A DNA stretch of 64,000 bases, taken from assembly GCA_002105175.1 (NCBI GenBank), contig MCGE01000033.1, positions 186,001 to 250,000 of the forward strand. The letters run 5' to 3'. Origin of the DNA: Absidia repens. Its lineage: Eukaryota > Mucoromycota > Mucoromycetes > Mucorales > Cunninghamellaceae. The notes under the pieces were generated by a model. The model was not told the DNA's origin. It ran no database searches and worked only from the letters and a program-made list of their open reading frames with translations. The position numbers and the translations under genes are program-made. Below are positions 46,448 through 58,000 of the stretch, in pieces (within the stretch, counting starts at the first letter, position 1; the number at the start of each line of letters is the position of its first letter).

Positions 46448-48334
46448 TTATGGTTGGCTGATCCGACTCATCCCCTCCAGTTCTTTTTCCACAGAGAAAA
46501 GACGAGATAAAGCATCAGGCAACACATTATCCATTCCTGGGATATGCGCCACAGTAAAGTTATACTGTAAAATAATTTCTAGCCAATTGATAATCATAGG
46601 ATTAGCAATTTTCTGCGTGTGTATGTATTTCAAGGCCCGATGATCCGTAAACAAAGTAAAAGGATTGCCCCACAAAAATTTATGAAATTTATGTAAAGCA
46701 AAAACAATAGCTAGTAATTCCCTTTTAGTCGTGCTATAATTGCGTTCTGAAGCGGAGAGCGCTCTGGCAAAGAATCCTAGATGCATGATCTTTTTCTCAA
46801 TGACTTGAAAAAGCACAGCACCTATGCCTGTATTCGATGCATCGGTAGCAATATAATAAGGAGCATTGACATGGGGATATTTAATGACAGGGGCTAGCGT
46901 GAGTATATGCTTCAAGTCATTAAATGATTTTTCCTGAGCCTGTGACCATAAACCTGTGAGAGTCTTTGCCTTTCTCAACTTATCCAAAGGTGCTGTCAAT
47001 ACCGACACCTTGGGAATATGATCTCTAAAATAATTTACGACACCTAGAAAATTTTCAATATCGTTACCGGTCTTCGGTACTGGCCAGTTTTGCACGTTGG
47101 TAACTTTGCGTTTGTCCAAAGATAAACCTTTTTCTGATACGCAAAAACCTAATAAATGTACAGTGCGTTGAGCAAAGTGGCATTTATCGGGATTCAAAAT
47201 TAAATTAACCTCAGTCAATTTATCAATGACACATTTAACATGTTCAGCATGTCGATCCATGTCCTGGGAGTATACTACAATGTCATCTATAAATGAAGTA
47301 GCAAAATCCATATGTTCTAATATTAATGCCGTGACTCTTTGAAACTTAGATGACAAAGGCTTGAGTCCAAATGGACATCCCTGGAACATATATTGTATTC
47401 CTCTGTGCGTGAATGTTGTCTTGTGTTGATCCCGTGGTTCAATTTTAAATCGATGGAAAGCAGTTTTCAGATCCAAAGTTGAAAAAACTTTCGCATTATT
47501 TAAAGTTCCAAAAATATCCCTGATCAAAGGTAAAGGATATTTATCATCTGGTAACAGATTATTAATGTGACGTGGATCCAGGCATGGTCTTTTACGACTT
47601 TTCTTGCCATCAGCATCTTTTTTCGGCGCCAGTGTCAATGGACTATTCCATTGGTTATTCACAGATGCCTTAATAACTGTTCCTTCTTCTAGCCAATTAC
47701 TTACGGCTTCATCTACTAATGGCATGAGTTTATCTGGTAGAGGATATTGTCTTCTGTAACATGTCTGTCCTTCTGGAGTGTTCAATGATACTACACTTTC
47801 TGGTATCGTACAGAATGATTTTTTATCAATGGCCTGATTTAAATCGATGCTCTGCTGAATTTTAGAAAAAAATAATTTTTGATCCAATTCAGTTCCCGCC
47901 GGTGATTCATCTGGTTTGGGTATGTCTGACTCTAAGCTATCATCAAATGTAAAATGATTTCTATCATTAAATGATACAGCTAATCCTGTTATAAACATTC
48001 CTAATTTTCCAAACAAATCAGTGCCTATAACACATTGATATTCATTGTTCGCATTATCCGCATACTGCATAGCTTCAAATCTATGTTTATGTTCTTTGCC
48101 ATTATATCTGATATTCAACACTTCTGTGTAACCTAATCTTTTTAGTTGTGGAGTCGATGCTAGAGTTATAAGACCTTCAGCCTTTTGTACAACAAAATTT
48201 TTATTAACCAAAAAACTGTGACTAATACTACTGAAATTTGAGCCAGTATCTACCAAGGCATATAGGCAATTGTTTTCTATAATAATAGGAACAATAAATG
48301 AGTCATCGTCTAGTTTTGCCTCTTCAGTATTTTT
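46448..48334 (-). CDS. Retrotransposon pol: protease, reverse transcriptase, RNase H
   Basis: The open frame begins in the gag overlap at about 48334 and ends at 46448. The aspartic protease has VDTGSN (48256 region). Reverse transcriptase follows with KYPLPLIRDIF, FSTLDLKTAFH and the catalytic FIDDIVVYS. RNase H has ATDASNTG, TKRELLAIV, TDHRAL and LPDALSR, which supply its acidic residues. All catalytic motifs are intact. The frame is -1 relative to gag. It ends at a TAA before an A7 run, and the integrase continues in the next -1 frame. Confidence 0.95.
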   Translation of the reverse strand, partial: KNTEEAKLDDDSFIVPIIIENNCLYALVDTGSNFSSISHSFLVNKNFVVQKAEGLITLASTPQLKRLGYTEVLNIRYNGKEHKHRFEAMQYADNANNEYQCVIGTDLFGKLGMFITGLAVSFNDRNHFTFDDSLESDIPKPDESPAGTELDQKLFFSKIQQSIDLNQAIDKKSFCTIPESVVSLNTPEGQTCYRRQYPLPDKLMPLVDEAVSNWLEEGTVIKASVNNQWNSPLTLAPKKDADGKKSRKRPCLDPRHINNLLPDDKYPLPLIRDIFGTLNNAKVFSTLDLKTAFHRFKIEPRDQHKTTFTHRGIQYMFQGCPFGLKPLSSKFQRVTALILEHMDFATSFIDDIVVYSQDMDRHAEHVKCVIDKLTEVNLILNPDKCHFAQRTVHLLGFCVSEKGLSLDKRKVTNVQNWPVPKTGNDIENFLGVVNYFRDHIPKVSVLTAPLDKLRKAKTLTGLWSQAQEKSFNDLKHILTLAPVIKYPHVNAPYYIATDASNTGIGAVLFQVIEKKIMHLGFFARALSASERNYSTTKRELLAIVFALHKFHKFLWGNPFTLFTDHRALKYIHTQKIANPMIINWLEIILQYNFTVAHIPGMDNVLPDALSRLFSVEKELEGMSRISQP

Positions 48335-49854
48335 TTAGTCATCTTACATTGCATGTTGTCTTTCCTGTCAATCTCCATGGCATTCCAATCTACTGAGCCA
48401 TCCAGCGCAACTAAGTCTTCTACGACTTCTTCACGGAGTTTTCTTTCCACTTCTTCCTTGATTCTGGCTCTATACGCCAGTCTTCCTTCTGCTGTGGAGC
48501 ATTCATCATCAGAGGGGCTTGCTTCCATCGGTACTTCTTCTTGTACCGGGGCCTTTTCCTTGCGTCGTGCCATACGCATCTTGAATTCCCTGTTGTGCTG
48601 GTTACGGTGGTCCACGTATTCTTGGCACTTGTGTCCAGGTGCCCACTTGCTTTTGCAATGGAAGCATAGACTTTCCCTACGACATCTTTGCTTTTCTTCG
48701 GATTCACCGGAGTAATCCCTCTTCTTGAATGTTTGGTTCTTGTCCTGTCTGCGTGGTGCAGGTCGGATTCGTCCTCCAGCTTCATGACCGTTGCTGTTGT
48801 GGCCAAAATGTCTTCTTTGGCTGTTTCGTCGGCCAGCATCACGAGATCCCTCAGCTGGGTATCCCCTACCATTCATCTTGGTTGGCGTGGCGTACTTACT
48901 GTTCATCAAGCCGCCATATCCCAGGACACTTTGCTTGCCCACACAAAGGATGGGAGCCACTTCTGCCAAGAATGCCACATTCATCGGTGGTCTTACTTCG
49001 CTTCCAGTGCTAGCGTTAGACAGTCGGATCTTGTCCGAAAAGTCACCATAACAGTCATCCATGATTTGTAACAGAATGTTGCCATACGTCACTGAGTCGG
49101 GTACCACAGCGTCACGCATCCGCATTCTGAAACGATCGATGAAATCAACCGGTTCTTCGCCTGTACGGGGTGTCATGCTCATCAGTTGCTGGAGATACAC
49201 CGCTTCCATGCGTTCACCTTTGTATTTCCTGATCACCATCTGCTTGGCTTCTGACCACGAAAATTTCTTGCCCATGATACTTTGCTGGTACCAAGTGGTC
49301 TTGTCATTTGAGTGCATAACAGCATTGATAAGACAAGCTTCCCAATGCTTTTCCAAATCGAGCCCATTCTGATTCACTACAATCATTTCGAAGGTAGTCA
49401 AGAATCGGTCAATATTCTCATGCACAATATTGCCCTCTTGTACGTCCACATCTCCAGGGAGCTGCAACAAGGGGATATTTCTGGGGATAACAACCTTTTC
49501 ATCCTGGTTTTTCTTTCCCGTTTGTTCCCTTTCTTCCTTCATTTCCTTTAATTGCTCACGCAACTTCAGGGTCTTGGCATGCAACTCGTCATAACGTTGC
49601 TGTTCGCCTTCATTGTTCATGGCATCGTGCATTTCAACCAATGTACGTGCATAAGTCTTTCTGGTTGCTGCAATGCTTTTATCTAGCAAAGACAACAAAA
49701 CTTCTTCAGACACATCATCTTCATTTTCCAATGAAACATCATCTAGTTTCACTTCACCAGTGGCCAAACTGCCCTGGTCGCACTCCATTTCATCATAGGG
49801 AGTGACAGCTTCTACTTCTTGAGCTGATTTCTTGTTTTGAATAGTATAAACCAT
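48310..49854 (-). CDS. Retrotransposon Gag
   Basis: 514 residues. Structural protein that packages the element RNA. It has an acidic N-terminus, a coiled-coil-prone segment (about 70-115) and a capsid-like helical region (about 140-300) with the WSEAKQMVIRKYKG and PVDFIDRFR motifs. A basic stretch is followed by a zinc knuckle, CFHCKSKWAPGHKC, of the gypsy type with widened spacing. The start at 49854 lies only 23 nt after the 5' LTR. The last codons contain A7 (48330-48336), where a -1 slip would enter pol. Confidence 0.93.
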   Translation of the reverse strand: MVYTIQNKKSAQEVEAVTPYDEMECDQGSLATGEVKLDDVSLENEDDVSEEVLLSLLDKSIAATRKTYARTLVEMHDAMNNEGEQQRYDELHAKTLKLREQLKEMKEEREQTGKKNQDEKVVIPRNIPLLQLPGDVDVQEGNIVHENIDRFLTTFEMIVVNQNGLDLEKHWEACLINAVMHSNDKTTWYQQSIMGKKFSWSEAKQMVIRKYKGERMEAVYLQQLMSMTPRTGEEPVDFIDRFRMRMRDAVVPDSVTYGNILLQIMDDCYGDFSDKIRLSNASTGSEVRPPMNVAFLAEVAPILCVGKQSVLGYGGLMNSKYATPTKMNGRGYPAEGSRDAGRRNSQRRHFGHNSNGHEAGGRIRPAPRRQDKNQTFKKRDYSGESEEKQRCRRESLCFHCKSKWAPGHKCQEYVDHRNQHNREFKMRMARRKEKAPVQEEVPMEASPSDDECSTAEGRLAYRARIKEEVERKLREEVVEDLVALDGSVDWNAMEIDRKDNMQCKMTKKILKRQN

Positions 49855-49877
49855 GATAAAATATTCGTTTAAAAAAA

Positions 49878-50163
49878 TGTTAAGTGGGGTAGGATTTGTA
49901 GTAATAAAAATAACGAGAATAAAAATATAAACGAGATTTCGATATGGTTTTATTTTGTGCTGACCATCCCGTTATTTATAAGAAAAGCGATGTTTGTATT
50001 GAGTAACGTGAAACTAGTGCTTATCATCCAGATGCCCCATTTAGACGTTTGTTACGGATGTTCAGGAATCATCGTGACCAATTATTCCCATGGTCGTCCT
50101 AAATCCGGCTTTTGTTATTCTGTTCATACTCAGATGGGTAGGTGTATTATTTCTGACACCACA
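49878..50163 (-). repeat. Long terminal repeat (5' LTR of the minus-strand element)
   Basis: 286 bp, same sequence as 44307-44592. It carries the presumed promoter driving leftward transcription. Short ORFs inside the LTR are not genes. Confidence 0.97.
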
Positions 50164-50168
50164 ATTGT
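50164..50168. repeat. Target-site duplication, right copy (ATTGT)
   Basis: Exact match to 44302-44306 immediately outside the right LTR. Confidence 0.9.
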
Positions 50169-50819
50169 GTCTACTGTGATCAGCAAAGAGATGAGATGAC
50201 CATGTCAATGTCCATATTTAACGTAGGTCTGGCGAAAAGCATACATTTCATATTCTTGCATCAAAGATCTATCTATCATTCACATAAATGATGTTTAGTC
50301 ACTGTTTTTTTTTTTTGCCTTGATCGTCCAAGATACGTTGTGAATCATTTTTGGTCGTTCTACCTTGTGTTTATTAGTTCAATGTACATTTCCCTCCTCA
50401 ACAATTGTTGACTTGATTCCCATTTTCGGTCTTTATCATTTCAACTACATATCCACAACCCAAAGTTGCTTACTATAAGCGATTGCCGTCGTGCTGTCTC
50501 ACTTGAGCTTTTTGTAACAAAGAGGGACTAGTTAGTTACCTACCCACTTTCCATCGTTCTTCAACCATTTTAAATAAAAACCAATACCAATCTATCCGTA
50601 CCAAACCCACCATCATTACACATACAAAACCCTTCTACCACATTATAGATCAAGCACGATAAAACAACACAATATATTTTTTTATTGAAGACCGATTTTA
50701 TTTGTAAGAATAAAAAAATAATGTATACAAAGGGGGGAGGGTGGTGATGAGGAAAGAGAGGGATGGCGTATTAAAAAAATAAAACCCCCCACATGATCCA
50801 ATAGGTAATAAAAATGCAT
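50169..50819. other. Non-coding spacer between retrotransposon and RPS5
   Basis: AT-rich, no supported ORF. TTTTTTATTG at 50677-50690 reads on the minus strand as CAATAAAAAA, a likely polyadenylation signal for RPS5. CCAAT-like and TTCAACC motifs near 50550 have no clear gene to serve. Confidence 0.5.
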
Positions 50820-51609
50820 TTATCGGTTGGATTTGGCGACACGTTCGAGTTCGTCCTTCTTCTTGATGGCGTAGGAGTTGGAGGAACCCTTGGCGGCGTT
50901 GATCAATTCATCAGCGAGACATTCAGCAATGGTCTTGACGTTACGGAAAGCAGCTTCACGAGTACCAGTGGTGATGAGAGCAATGGATTGGTTGACACGA
51001 CGGAGAGGAGACACATCGACGGCTTGACGACGGACGGTACCTTGAGAACCAATACGGGTGGAGTCTTCACGGGGACCAGTGTTGATGATGGCATCAACCA
51101 AGATTTGCACAGGGTTGGCATCGGTCAACAAGTTGATGATTTCAAAAGCATGTTGAACAATACGAGCAGCCAACAACTTCTTACCGTTGTTGCGACCGTG
51201 CATCATGAGAGAGTTGGTCAAACGTTCAACGATAGGGCACTATAATAATAATAGTAATAATAAAAGGTTGTTTGAGTACATAATAAATATCTCCCATTTC
51301 CAATATTTGCTGTTTGTATACATATATATATATCATTTCTCTTCTCCTTTCCTCTTCCTAGTTCAACATATGTATGTATATATATATATATTTATAAACC
51401 CCTCGCACAAAACTTACTTGAGCCTTACGGAAACGCTTAGCAGCGAAACGTCCAGCAGTGTGGGGCAAGTAGACGTGTTGACGGACAGAGATATAATCTT
51501 GGAGAGAGATATCCTTGACTTCAACATCTTCGTAAGACCACTTGTTGAAGAGCTTGCGAGTGCCATCAGCGCTGGCCAAGACATCAGCAGGTAAGTTCAA
51601 AGCAACCAT
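50820..51609 (-). CDS. RPS5: 40S ribosomal protein S5 (uS7)
   Basis: Core protein of the small ribosomal subunit that binds the 18S rRNA head near the exit site. Two coding exons, 51609-51418 and 51239-50820, join in frame to 203 residues. Conserved blocks include [61 protein letters not shown] and the invariant end [14 protein letters not shown]. Both flanks of the intron are exact in the family alignment (KAQ/CPIVERL). The N-terminus before FNKW is slightly divergent, as is usual. A further intron lies in the 5' UTR. Confidence 0.97.
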
Positions 51610-51611
51610 GA

Positions 51612-51779
51612 CTATTATATTGAAAACAAGGAATATTAGTTACAAAATGATAAAAAGAACGAGTAGAGCAGGTTATAAATAGTGATATTATGGATGGGTA
51701 AATATATATACAAGTGGATGAAAGGATGGATGGATAGATAGATGGATGGATGGTGAGGTAATATGTGGATCCGACTTAC
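51612..51779 (-). other. Probable 5' UTR intron of RPS5
   Basis: On the minus strand a GGTAAGTCGG donor at 51779 and an ATATAATAG acceptor ending just 2 nt before the ATG. Introns near the start of ribosomal protein genes are common in fungi and often raise expression. Confidence 0.6.
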
Positions 51780-51924
51780 CTTGATATTATAAAGAGGAAG
51801 GGAAAAAAGGAATTGGGAAATGGGATTTCAGCATTTTCTACCTGCAAGCCAACATAGATCGGCGGCAAATAAAATAATTTTGAATTCCCGTCTTTTTTTT
51901 TTTTTTTTTTGGTACTTGGAATCA

Positions 51925-51930
51925 TATAAA
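51925..51930 (+). promoter_or_regulatory. Probable TATA box of the oxysterol-binding protein gene
   Basis: TATAAA followed by GGGGGAGG, 69 bp before the ATG at 51999, with a CT-rich leader in between. Confidence 0.5.
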
Positions 51931-51998
51931 GGGGGAGGTTCAGTCGTTCTTCTTCTTCCTTTTCCTCCTCACTCTCCATCGTTATTTATACAGTCAAG

Positions 51999-53944
51999 AT
52001 GGGTCGGAAAAACGCTGACGTATGTGATATTCCCACCAATGATGCTGAAAACACTGAAGTATTGGAAGAAGGATCCCGTAGTATTCTAATGGGCATCATC
52101 AAGCAATTTGGCAAGGATATGGATTTGTCACGGGTGACGCTACCAACCTTTGTTTTGGAACCTAGAAGTATGCTAGAAAAAATTACTGACTTTATGGCAC
52201 ATCCGGAACTAGCTGAACAGTAAGTATATTAGTTTGCCTAAAAAAGGGAGAGGGGAGGTTGCTTTGTCGCCGTACTGATGCTTTTTCTTTCGATCTTTAA
52301 GAGCCGCTGCTTTATCCGACCCCACTGAAAGATTTGTTGCTGTGGTGAAATACTTTTTATCAGGCTGGCATATCAAACCAAAGGTAAGCGGTTCTTTGGG
52401 GAGTGGGGATGGTATTTTATTTTGGTAATTCACATGCAAACTAACCCTATTTTCTTGTTTTTACATTTGACGATGACGATGACGATAATGCTGGCATGTG
52501 TGTGTGTGTGTTTGTGTGGGTGGGTGTTTGATCATAGGGTGTGAAAAAACCATACAACCCCGTTCTTGGTGAATTCTTTAGGTGCCGATATGAGTTCAAG
52601 GATGGATCTCAAGCCTATTACATTGCGGAACAAGTATCACATCATCCACCTGTATCTGCTTATCACTACGCCAATCCACAACACGGTATCATTGTCGATG
52701 GTGAGGCTCGTCCCAAAGCACGCTTTCTTGGAAATAGCGCAGCAACCATTATGAATGGGTACTCTCGTCTTACATTTGCCAAACATCACAATGAAACGTA
52801 TGAAATCACCAATCCAAATGTTTATGCTAGGGGGATTTTATGTAAGTACAAACCAATATTCTCTTACATACACAAAGGACAAGATTGAATGGCAATGATG
52901 ACGACAACTCATTCATTCCATCCCCCTTTTTTTTTCTATATGCCCCATCTAGTTGGAAAAATGTTGATGGAATTAGGGGATCAGTGTACGGTGAAATGTG
53001 TTACGAGCGATTTGGTGGCGGAGCTGGATTTTAAAACAAAAGGTATCTTTTCCTCAGGGCAGTATCATGCAGTCGTGGGCAAAATCAAGAAAGGATCGAC
53101 CGGGGAACTACTCTATGATATCTCAGGTAGTTGGACAAGTGAACTATTTATCAAACCTATCAAGGTAAGACACTCAAAAAAAAAAAAAAAAAGTCAGCAT
53201 AAACATTGTGGTTACTAACAATTCCCTTACATGTTTTGGGGTGGATTGGGGGGTATTTGTGAATCACAATTACAGAACAAAGTTAAGGAACCGCTTTTTA
53301 CAGTCAAAGGTGCAGTGATACATCCCAAGATTGTGGAACCCGAATCAGTTCAGGAAGAAAACGAATCAAGACGGTAAAAAATATCATTACTAAACCTTGT
53401 TTCGTTTTGTATGAATATTGATTATTATATTTTATATATATATATATTTCACGGATATTAGGCTATGGTCCAAATTGACAGCTGGATTGAGAACGAATGA
53501 CTTGGATGGTGCTACTGAAGCCAAAACTGTGGTCGAAAACCAACAGCGTCAAGAAAGGCAAGAAAGGGAAAAGAAAGGTGATCATTGGACCCCTCGTTTC
53601 TTCGACCTTCAAGAAAATGGGGACTATCAGTTTACACATCGATCAAAGTAAATCAAATGAGAAAAAGGGGGAAGTGGGCAGTTTTTTTTGGGTGGGGGGA
53701 CATATAACAAAAAAAAAAAAAAAAGCACAATCTTATCTCATCATCTCTTTTTTTTTTTTTTTTTTGTTGGCACGGCAGAATCAATTACGCTAGCCAGTCT
53801 GATAAAGCGAATCAAGATTTAAAGCAGGTGATATTCTCCAAACCTTCTACAAATTCAAGCAATGCTTCCGCACAGGACGACAAATTTGAAAAATCAAGTA
53901 CCAGTAATGGCAAATCCTCCATCGAACAATCTGTAGTCATTTAG
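51999..53944 (+). CDS. Oxysterol-binding protein (Osh4/Kes1-type short ORP)
   Basis: A lipid-exchange protein that carries sterol and PI4P between membranes, here the short type without PH or ankyrin domains. Seven exons, 51999-52219, 52302-52383, 52538-52841, 52953-53164, 53276-53373, 53462-53647 and 53779-53944, join in frame to 422 residues (yeast Kes1, 434). The signature EQVSHHPPVSA lies at about residue 142-152, preceded by KKPYNPVLGEFF. The lid is at the N-terminus. DHWTPRFF near the C-terminus is the conserved terminal motif. A Ser/Asn-rich tail of about 45 residues follows. Divergent from RPS5, with 389 bp between the start codons. Confidence 0.94.
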
Positions 53945-55069
53945 AATATGCTTTAGTTTATTATATTTTATTCATACCCTCACTATCTTTAGTTGACTTA
54001 TTGTCCACACTCACATTCCCCTCTTTATTTTTTATTGATTTATTGCATGCAATAAAGGTAACCATTTAAAAATATAAAGAATCACACAGTATATATATGA
54101 AGTAATCGTTTTGTTTATTGAGTAAGGTATATTGTAGCAATAAAAATAGAGAGGTTCTATGACTAGTACTGGATGGTAACGAACGACAAAGATACTAAGA
54201 CTATAGGTAACGGAGGTGGGTAGCTGAACCAATTGACTACAGTATATGATTGGAAGCGTATGAAAGATCTACCCGGTATTTTTTCAAGTGATAGTTGACA
54301 GAGTTCAGCAGAATTAAAAAATAAATCAACGCAATATATGAAGAGGGGGGTTATTCAAGGCTGGTGAAACAATGTGTGAGATGGGTGGGAGTGGGTTGAG
54401 GCTTGGTTTTACGTGCGGACTCTAAATCCACAATTATGCAACAAAGAAAAAAAGGGGGGGATCAGTGGATGAGGTGAAAAAGGAATAATGTACAAAAAAA
54501 AGTGAAAAAGGTTCAGGCACTACAAAACAAATAGACGTTTTGAAGGTTGATACAAGTCAGTCATCTTGATTTGATGTAATACCCACTTTTCTGATCGGAT
54601 ATGATAAAAAAGGGACAAAGGGATGTATATACGGGGTGGGGGAATACGACTACCATTGGTAATGACAATTATAAGTGGCCAACAAAAAAAAAATAAAACG
54701 CTCCTTTTTTTCAAATTTAGCCCATTTAGCCCCGCCTCTATTTTTTTTTTTTTTTTGTTTGTCTCTCTTCTCCTTCCTTGCTTTTTTTTTCCAATTATTT
54801 TTACTCCTGTGGTTACATACCTCGTTGTTGAATAATGGTGCTAAAGACAAAAACAGACCTTCTCACTATTTCCCCTTAAATATACTCTTCTCATCTTTAT
54901 TATTATTCTTATTATTATTCACTTCTTTTTTAATTTTTATTTTCTTTTTTTTTTATTATCCTTCCTTCCTTTTATACCATTATTGAATTCATCCCTTCCT
55001 TCCTTTTATTTGTATATACACAGAAAAAGCAACAACTACCGCTTCAACAGTATACAGCACTGATTTTTT
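53945..55069. other. Non-coding region
   Basis: 3' flank of the oxysterol-binding protein gene (AATAAAGG at about 54051) and promoter of the GPCR. CT-rich from 54740 to 55010. A hydrophobic plus-strand ORF at 54675-54986 arises from this pyrimidine tract and is not supported. Confidence 0.5.
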
Positions 55070-58000
55070 ATGTCGTCCATCAATGTCTTTGGTCTGCCGA
55101 TACTTCAAGATGCCAACCATACAATCACCCAAGTCGACAATGATACTTACTTTATACGACCTAATATGAATACAACGGGTTTGACTGAACTAAAGGTAAT
55201 GCACTTTTGGCGAAATCATAATAGATCATCGTTTACTGACACCTTTTGTTTTCCTTTCATTAGATTGGCGTACTACTTCCTTTTAGTCAACAGGGGGATA
55301 ACTTTACAGCAAACATTGTATGGGGGTAAGTCAATAGTAGTAATCATCGCCTTTCACGTTATAGCACATATAACATGATGTCCTTATCCTCTTGACTCTA
55401 ATTGCATGCTTTGTTTCCTCATATGTGTACTTAATATAGTGGTTCTTCAGCAATACGTATGGCGGTGAATACGATTAACAGTAACCAATTGATACCCGGA
55501 GCTTACGTTACCTTGATCCAAAAAGACTCATACCCGGACGGCAACGCCAACGAGCAAAGCTCAGTTACATCAGCGGTATATTCCTCAGTGACCTTGATGC
55601 AACAAGGGGTTATTGGTATCATTGGCGATATTTCAAGTTCTTGGACAAGTCTTAGTGCCCTCATGTCAAGTACTCTACAAATACCTCAATGCTCCTTTGC
55701 TTCAAAAACAAGTAAGTTTGAAATACAATGGTGGAGGGGGAGGGAGTTGTTTACTATAATATTGATTGACTTTCTAACCTTCTTCTGCTAGTCGCATTGT
55801 CTGACAAAACGCAATATAAATACTTCTTCAGGTCGATCCCTACTCAAGTGATTTTCGCTGATGTCATGCTATCATTTGCTGCTTTGCAAGGTTGGTCTAA
55901 AATTGGCATCATCTATTCAGATTCTACTCTCGGTCAGCAATGTAAGTGAAAAAATTCTACTCCATTCAATCTATATATATATATATATATATAATGCGTA
56001 TCATTCGGTGATTCACTTACCTTTCCTTTTTTTTTTAAAAAAAATAGTTTTCCAGCGTGCCATCATTCAGGCTGGCAATCAAGGACTAGAAATTGCAGAA
56101 TCACATTCATTTGATCCAGCCATCGATCTTGACGACATGACTTACGCATTACAAAACGTTACGCAAGGGCGGACACGGGTGATTATAGTGGCTGCTACCG
56201 ACACAACCCAAACATCTTTGATGGTTCATGCGGCTTCTATGGGATACATGACAAACGAATATACCTGGCTACTTTTGGGTGTTAGTGATAACCTTTTACA
56301 GCAAAGTGTTCAGCAATACAACCAGAATCACACCAATTTACCCCCATTGGATTACAACACCACATTCAATGGTTTGTTTATGTTTGATGATTGGCTCTCT
56401 CTCAAAGGATATGGTCCTTTCGATTCATTTTTACAACAGTGGTCGTCTTTGAATCCACAAACGTAAGTAAAACCACATGATATAAGCCAAAACGGTCCAA
56501 AGTGCGGAATCACACTCACATTTTTTTTGTTTACCAAATTAGGTATCCAAAAGCGGGAACACCTGATATATCAACGAACGAAGGGTAAAGACAATAAGAA
56601 AGGAAAATAGCACTTGTATGTAGTTATATGTTTACAGTGCTAACCTCTTTTGATGTTTATTCACATAGGCTTGCGTATTCATGCATGATGGTAATGGCAA
56701 CTGGATTCAAACAAGCACTCTCGACAGAAAAGGATCCAGTGTTCGGGTTAAAGCAACTGGCTAGTGGTGAATTAGGCGAGACAATGCTTCCTCCCGCTTT
56801 CAACGTTGGATATGTTGGTCCAAATGGCCCTATGATATATGACTCAAATGGTGATTTATCGATTGGGTAAGTCTATTTCATACGCACATAAGACAGGTTA
56901 CCTAAAGTGATCTAATTACTGTATTTTCTTGTTCTTTTTAGAAACTATATCATCTATAACATACAAAATGGCGATTCCGTCAATATCGGACATAGTCTCA
57001 GTGGAAAGATGCAACTCACGCAATTACCCATGTTTCATGATGGTACAACAAAGGTAAATACAAAACACATAATAAACGAATAATGAATTGCATCTAATTT
57101 TCTTCATTCTTCTTATTATGGAAATCTAGCCACCCCTCGATTCACCACCAAGCACCGCTTTGAATCCAAGCTACTCATCCCCTGTTTCAATGGCCATTTT
57201 GACTATATCTGCATTTGGGATACTTCTATGTATTGTGATGTTTTGTATTGTGGTGATATTCCGAAAACATGAGGTATTCAAGGCTTCAAGGTATATATAT
57301 ATATATATATGAGGGACTCTCAAAAATGATTGATATACTAATACATTCACTATTATCAATAGTCCTCTTTTTTGCTGTCTGGAACTCGTTGGATTCATCT
57401 TGACTTACTTATCCGTCATTGAAATGCTTGATATTCCTACCCAATTTACATGTTACTTTTCACCAATCGCTTTTACTTTGGGATTCTTACTTGTTTTGGG
57501 GTAAGTCCCGGAAACAGAAAAAAGAAAAGGCAGATCTAATCATACTCAACGCCACCCCCCCTTTTTTTTCTTCTTTCTATTCTAGAAATATGATCGCCAA
57601 GAATTATCGCATTTATCGAATATTCAACAATGTTTTTATTACGAGGAACGTCATTACTGATTGGCAATTGATCAAATCAACATCCATGGTAGTGGTAGTC
57701 GACATGATTATTTTGATTGTAGGCTTAGCTGTGACCCAACCCAAACCAAACAAAGTGATTGTATCCACATCGACCTATTTCTACGAATGCTCAACCAACA
57801 GTGATGTTCGTTTGGTCTTTCTGATTATTCCAAGTGCTTACGGTGCAGTGATGTTGTTTGTGGCGACCTTTTTGGCTTATAAAACCCGCTTGGCTGATGG
57901 CCGGTACAACAATTACAGTGAATGCCGACAAATGGGACTCTCAGTTTAGTAAGTGAATTTAGCGATCACCACCGCCACTACCTGATTATATGATGACGAT

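Larger units (their letters stand above)
44307..50163 (-). mobile_element. Complete Ty3/gypsy LTR retrotransposon (chromovirus), 5857 bp
   Basis: An intact-looking element on the minus strand: LTR, gag, protease-RT-RNase H, integrase-chromodomain, LTR, flanked by the ATTGT duplication. The two 286-bp LTRs look identical base for base and both have TG...CA ends, so insertion was very recent. Domain order (integrase last) makes it Ty3/gypsy, and the C-terminal chromodomain makes it a chromovirus, the group thought to target chromatin marks. The coding region is split over three frames: gag to pol is a -1 shift and pol to integrase is another -1 shift. Right after the 5' LTR (right side) comes TTTTTTTAAACGAATATTTT rather than a TGG-start tRNA binding site, suggesting non-tRNA priming as in Tf1-like elements. 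It inserted about 20 bp from repeat copy R3. Confidence 0.97.

Noticed and set aside
50814..51245. 143-codon ORF on the plus strand opposite RPS5
   Set aside because: It is the antisense of the highly conserved second exon of RPS5; the minus strand is clearly the coding one.
54675..54986. Hydrophobic ORF before the GPCR, considered as a signal-peptide exon
   Set aside because: It is Phe/Leu-rich because of a CT-rich promoter tract, and has no donor leading in frame to the receptor.
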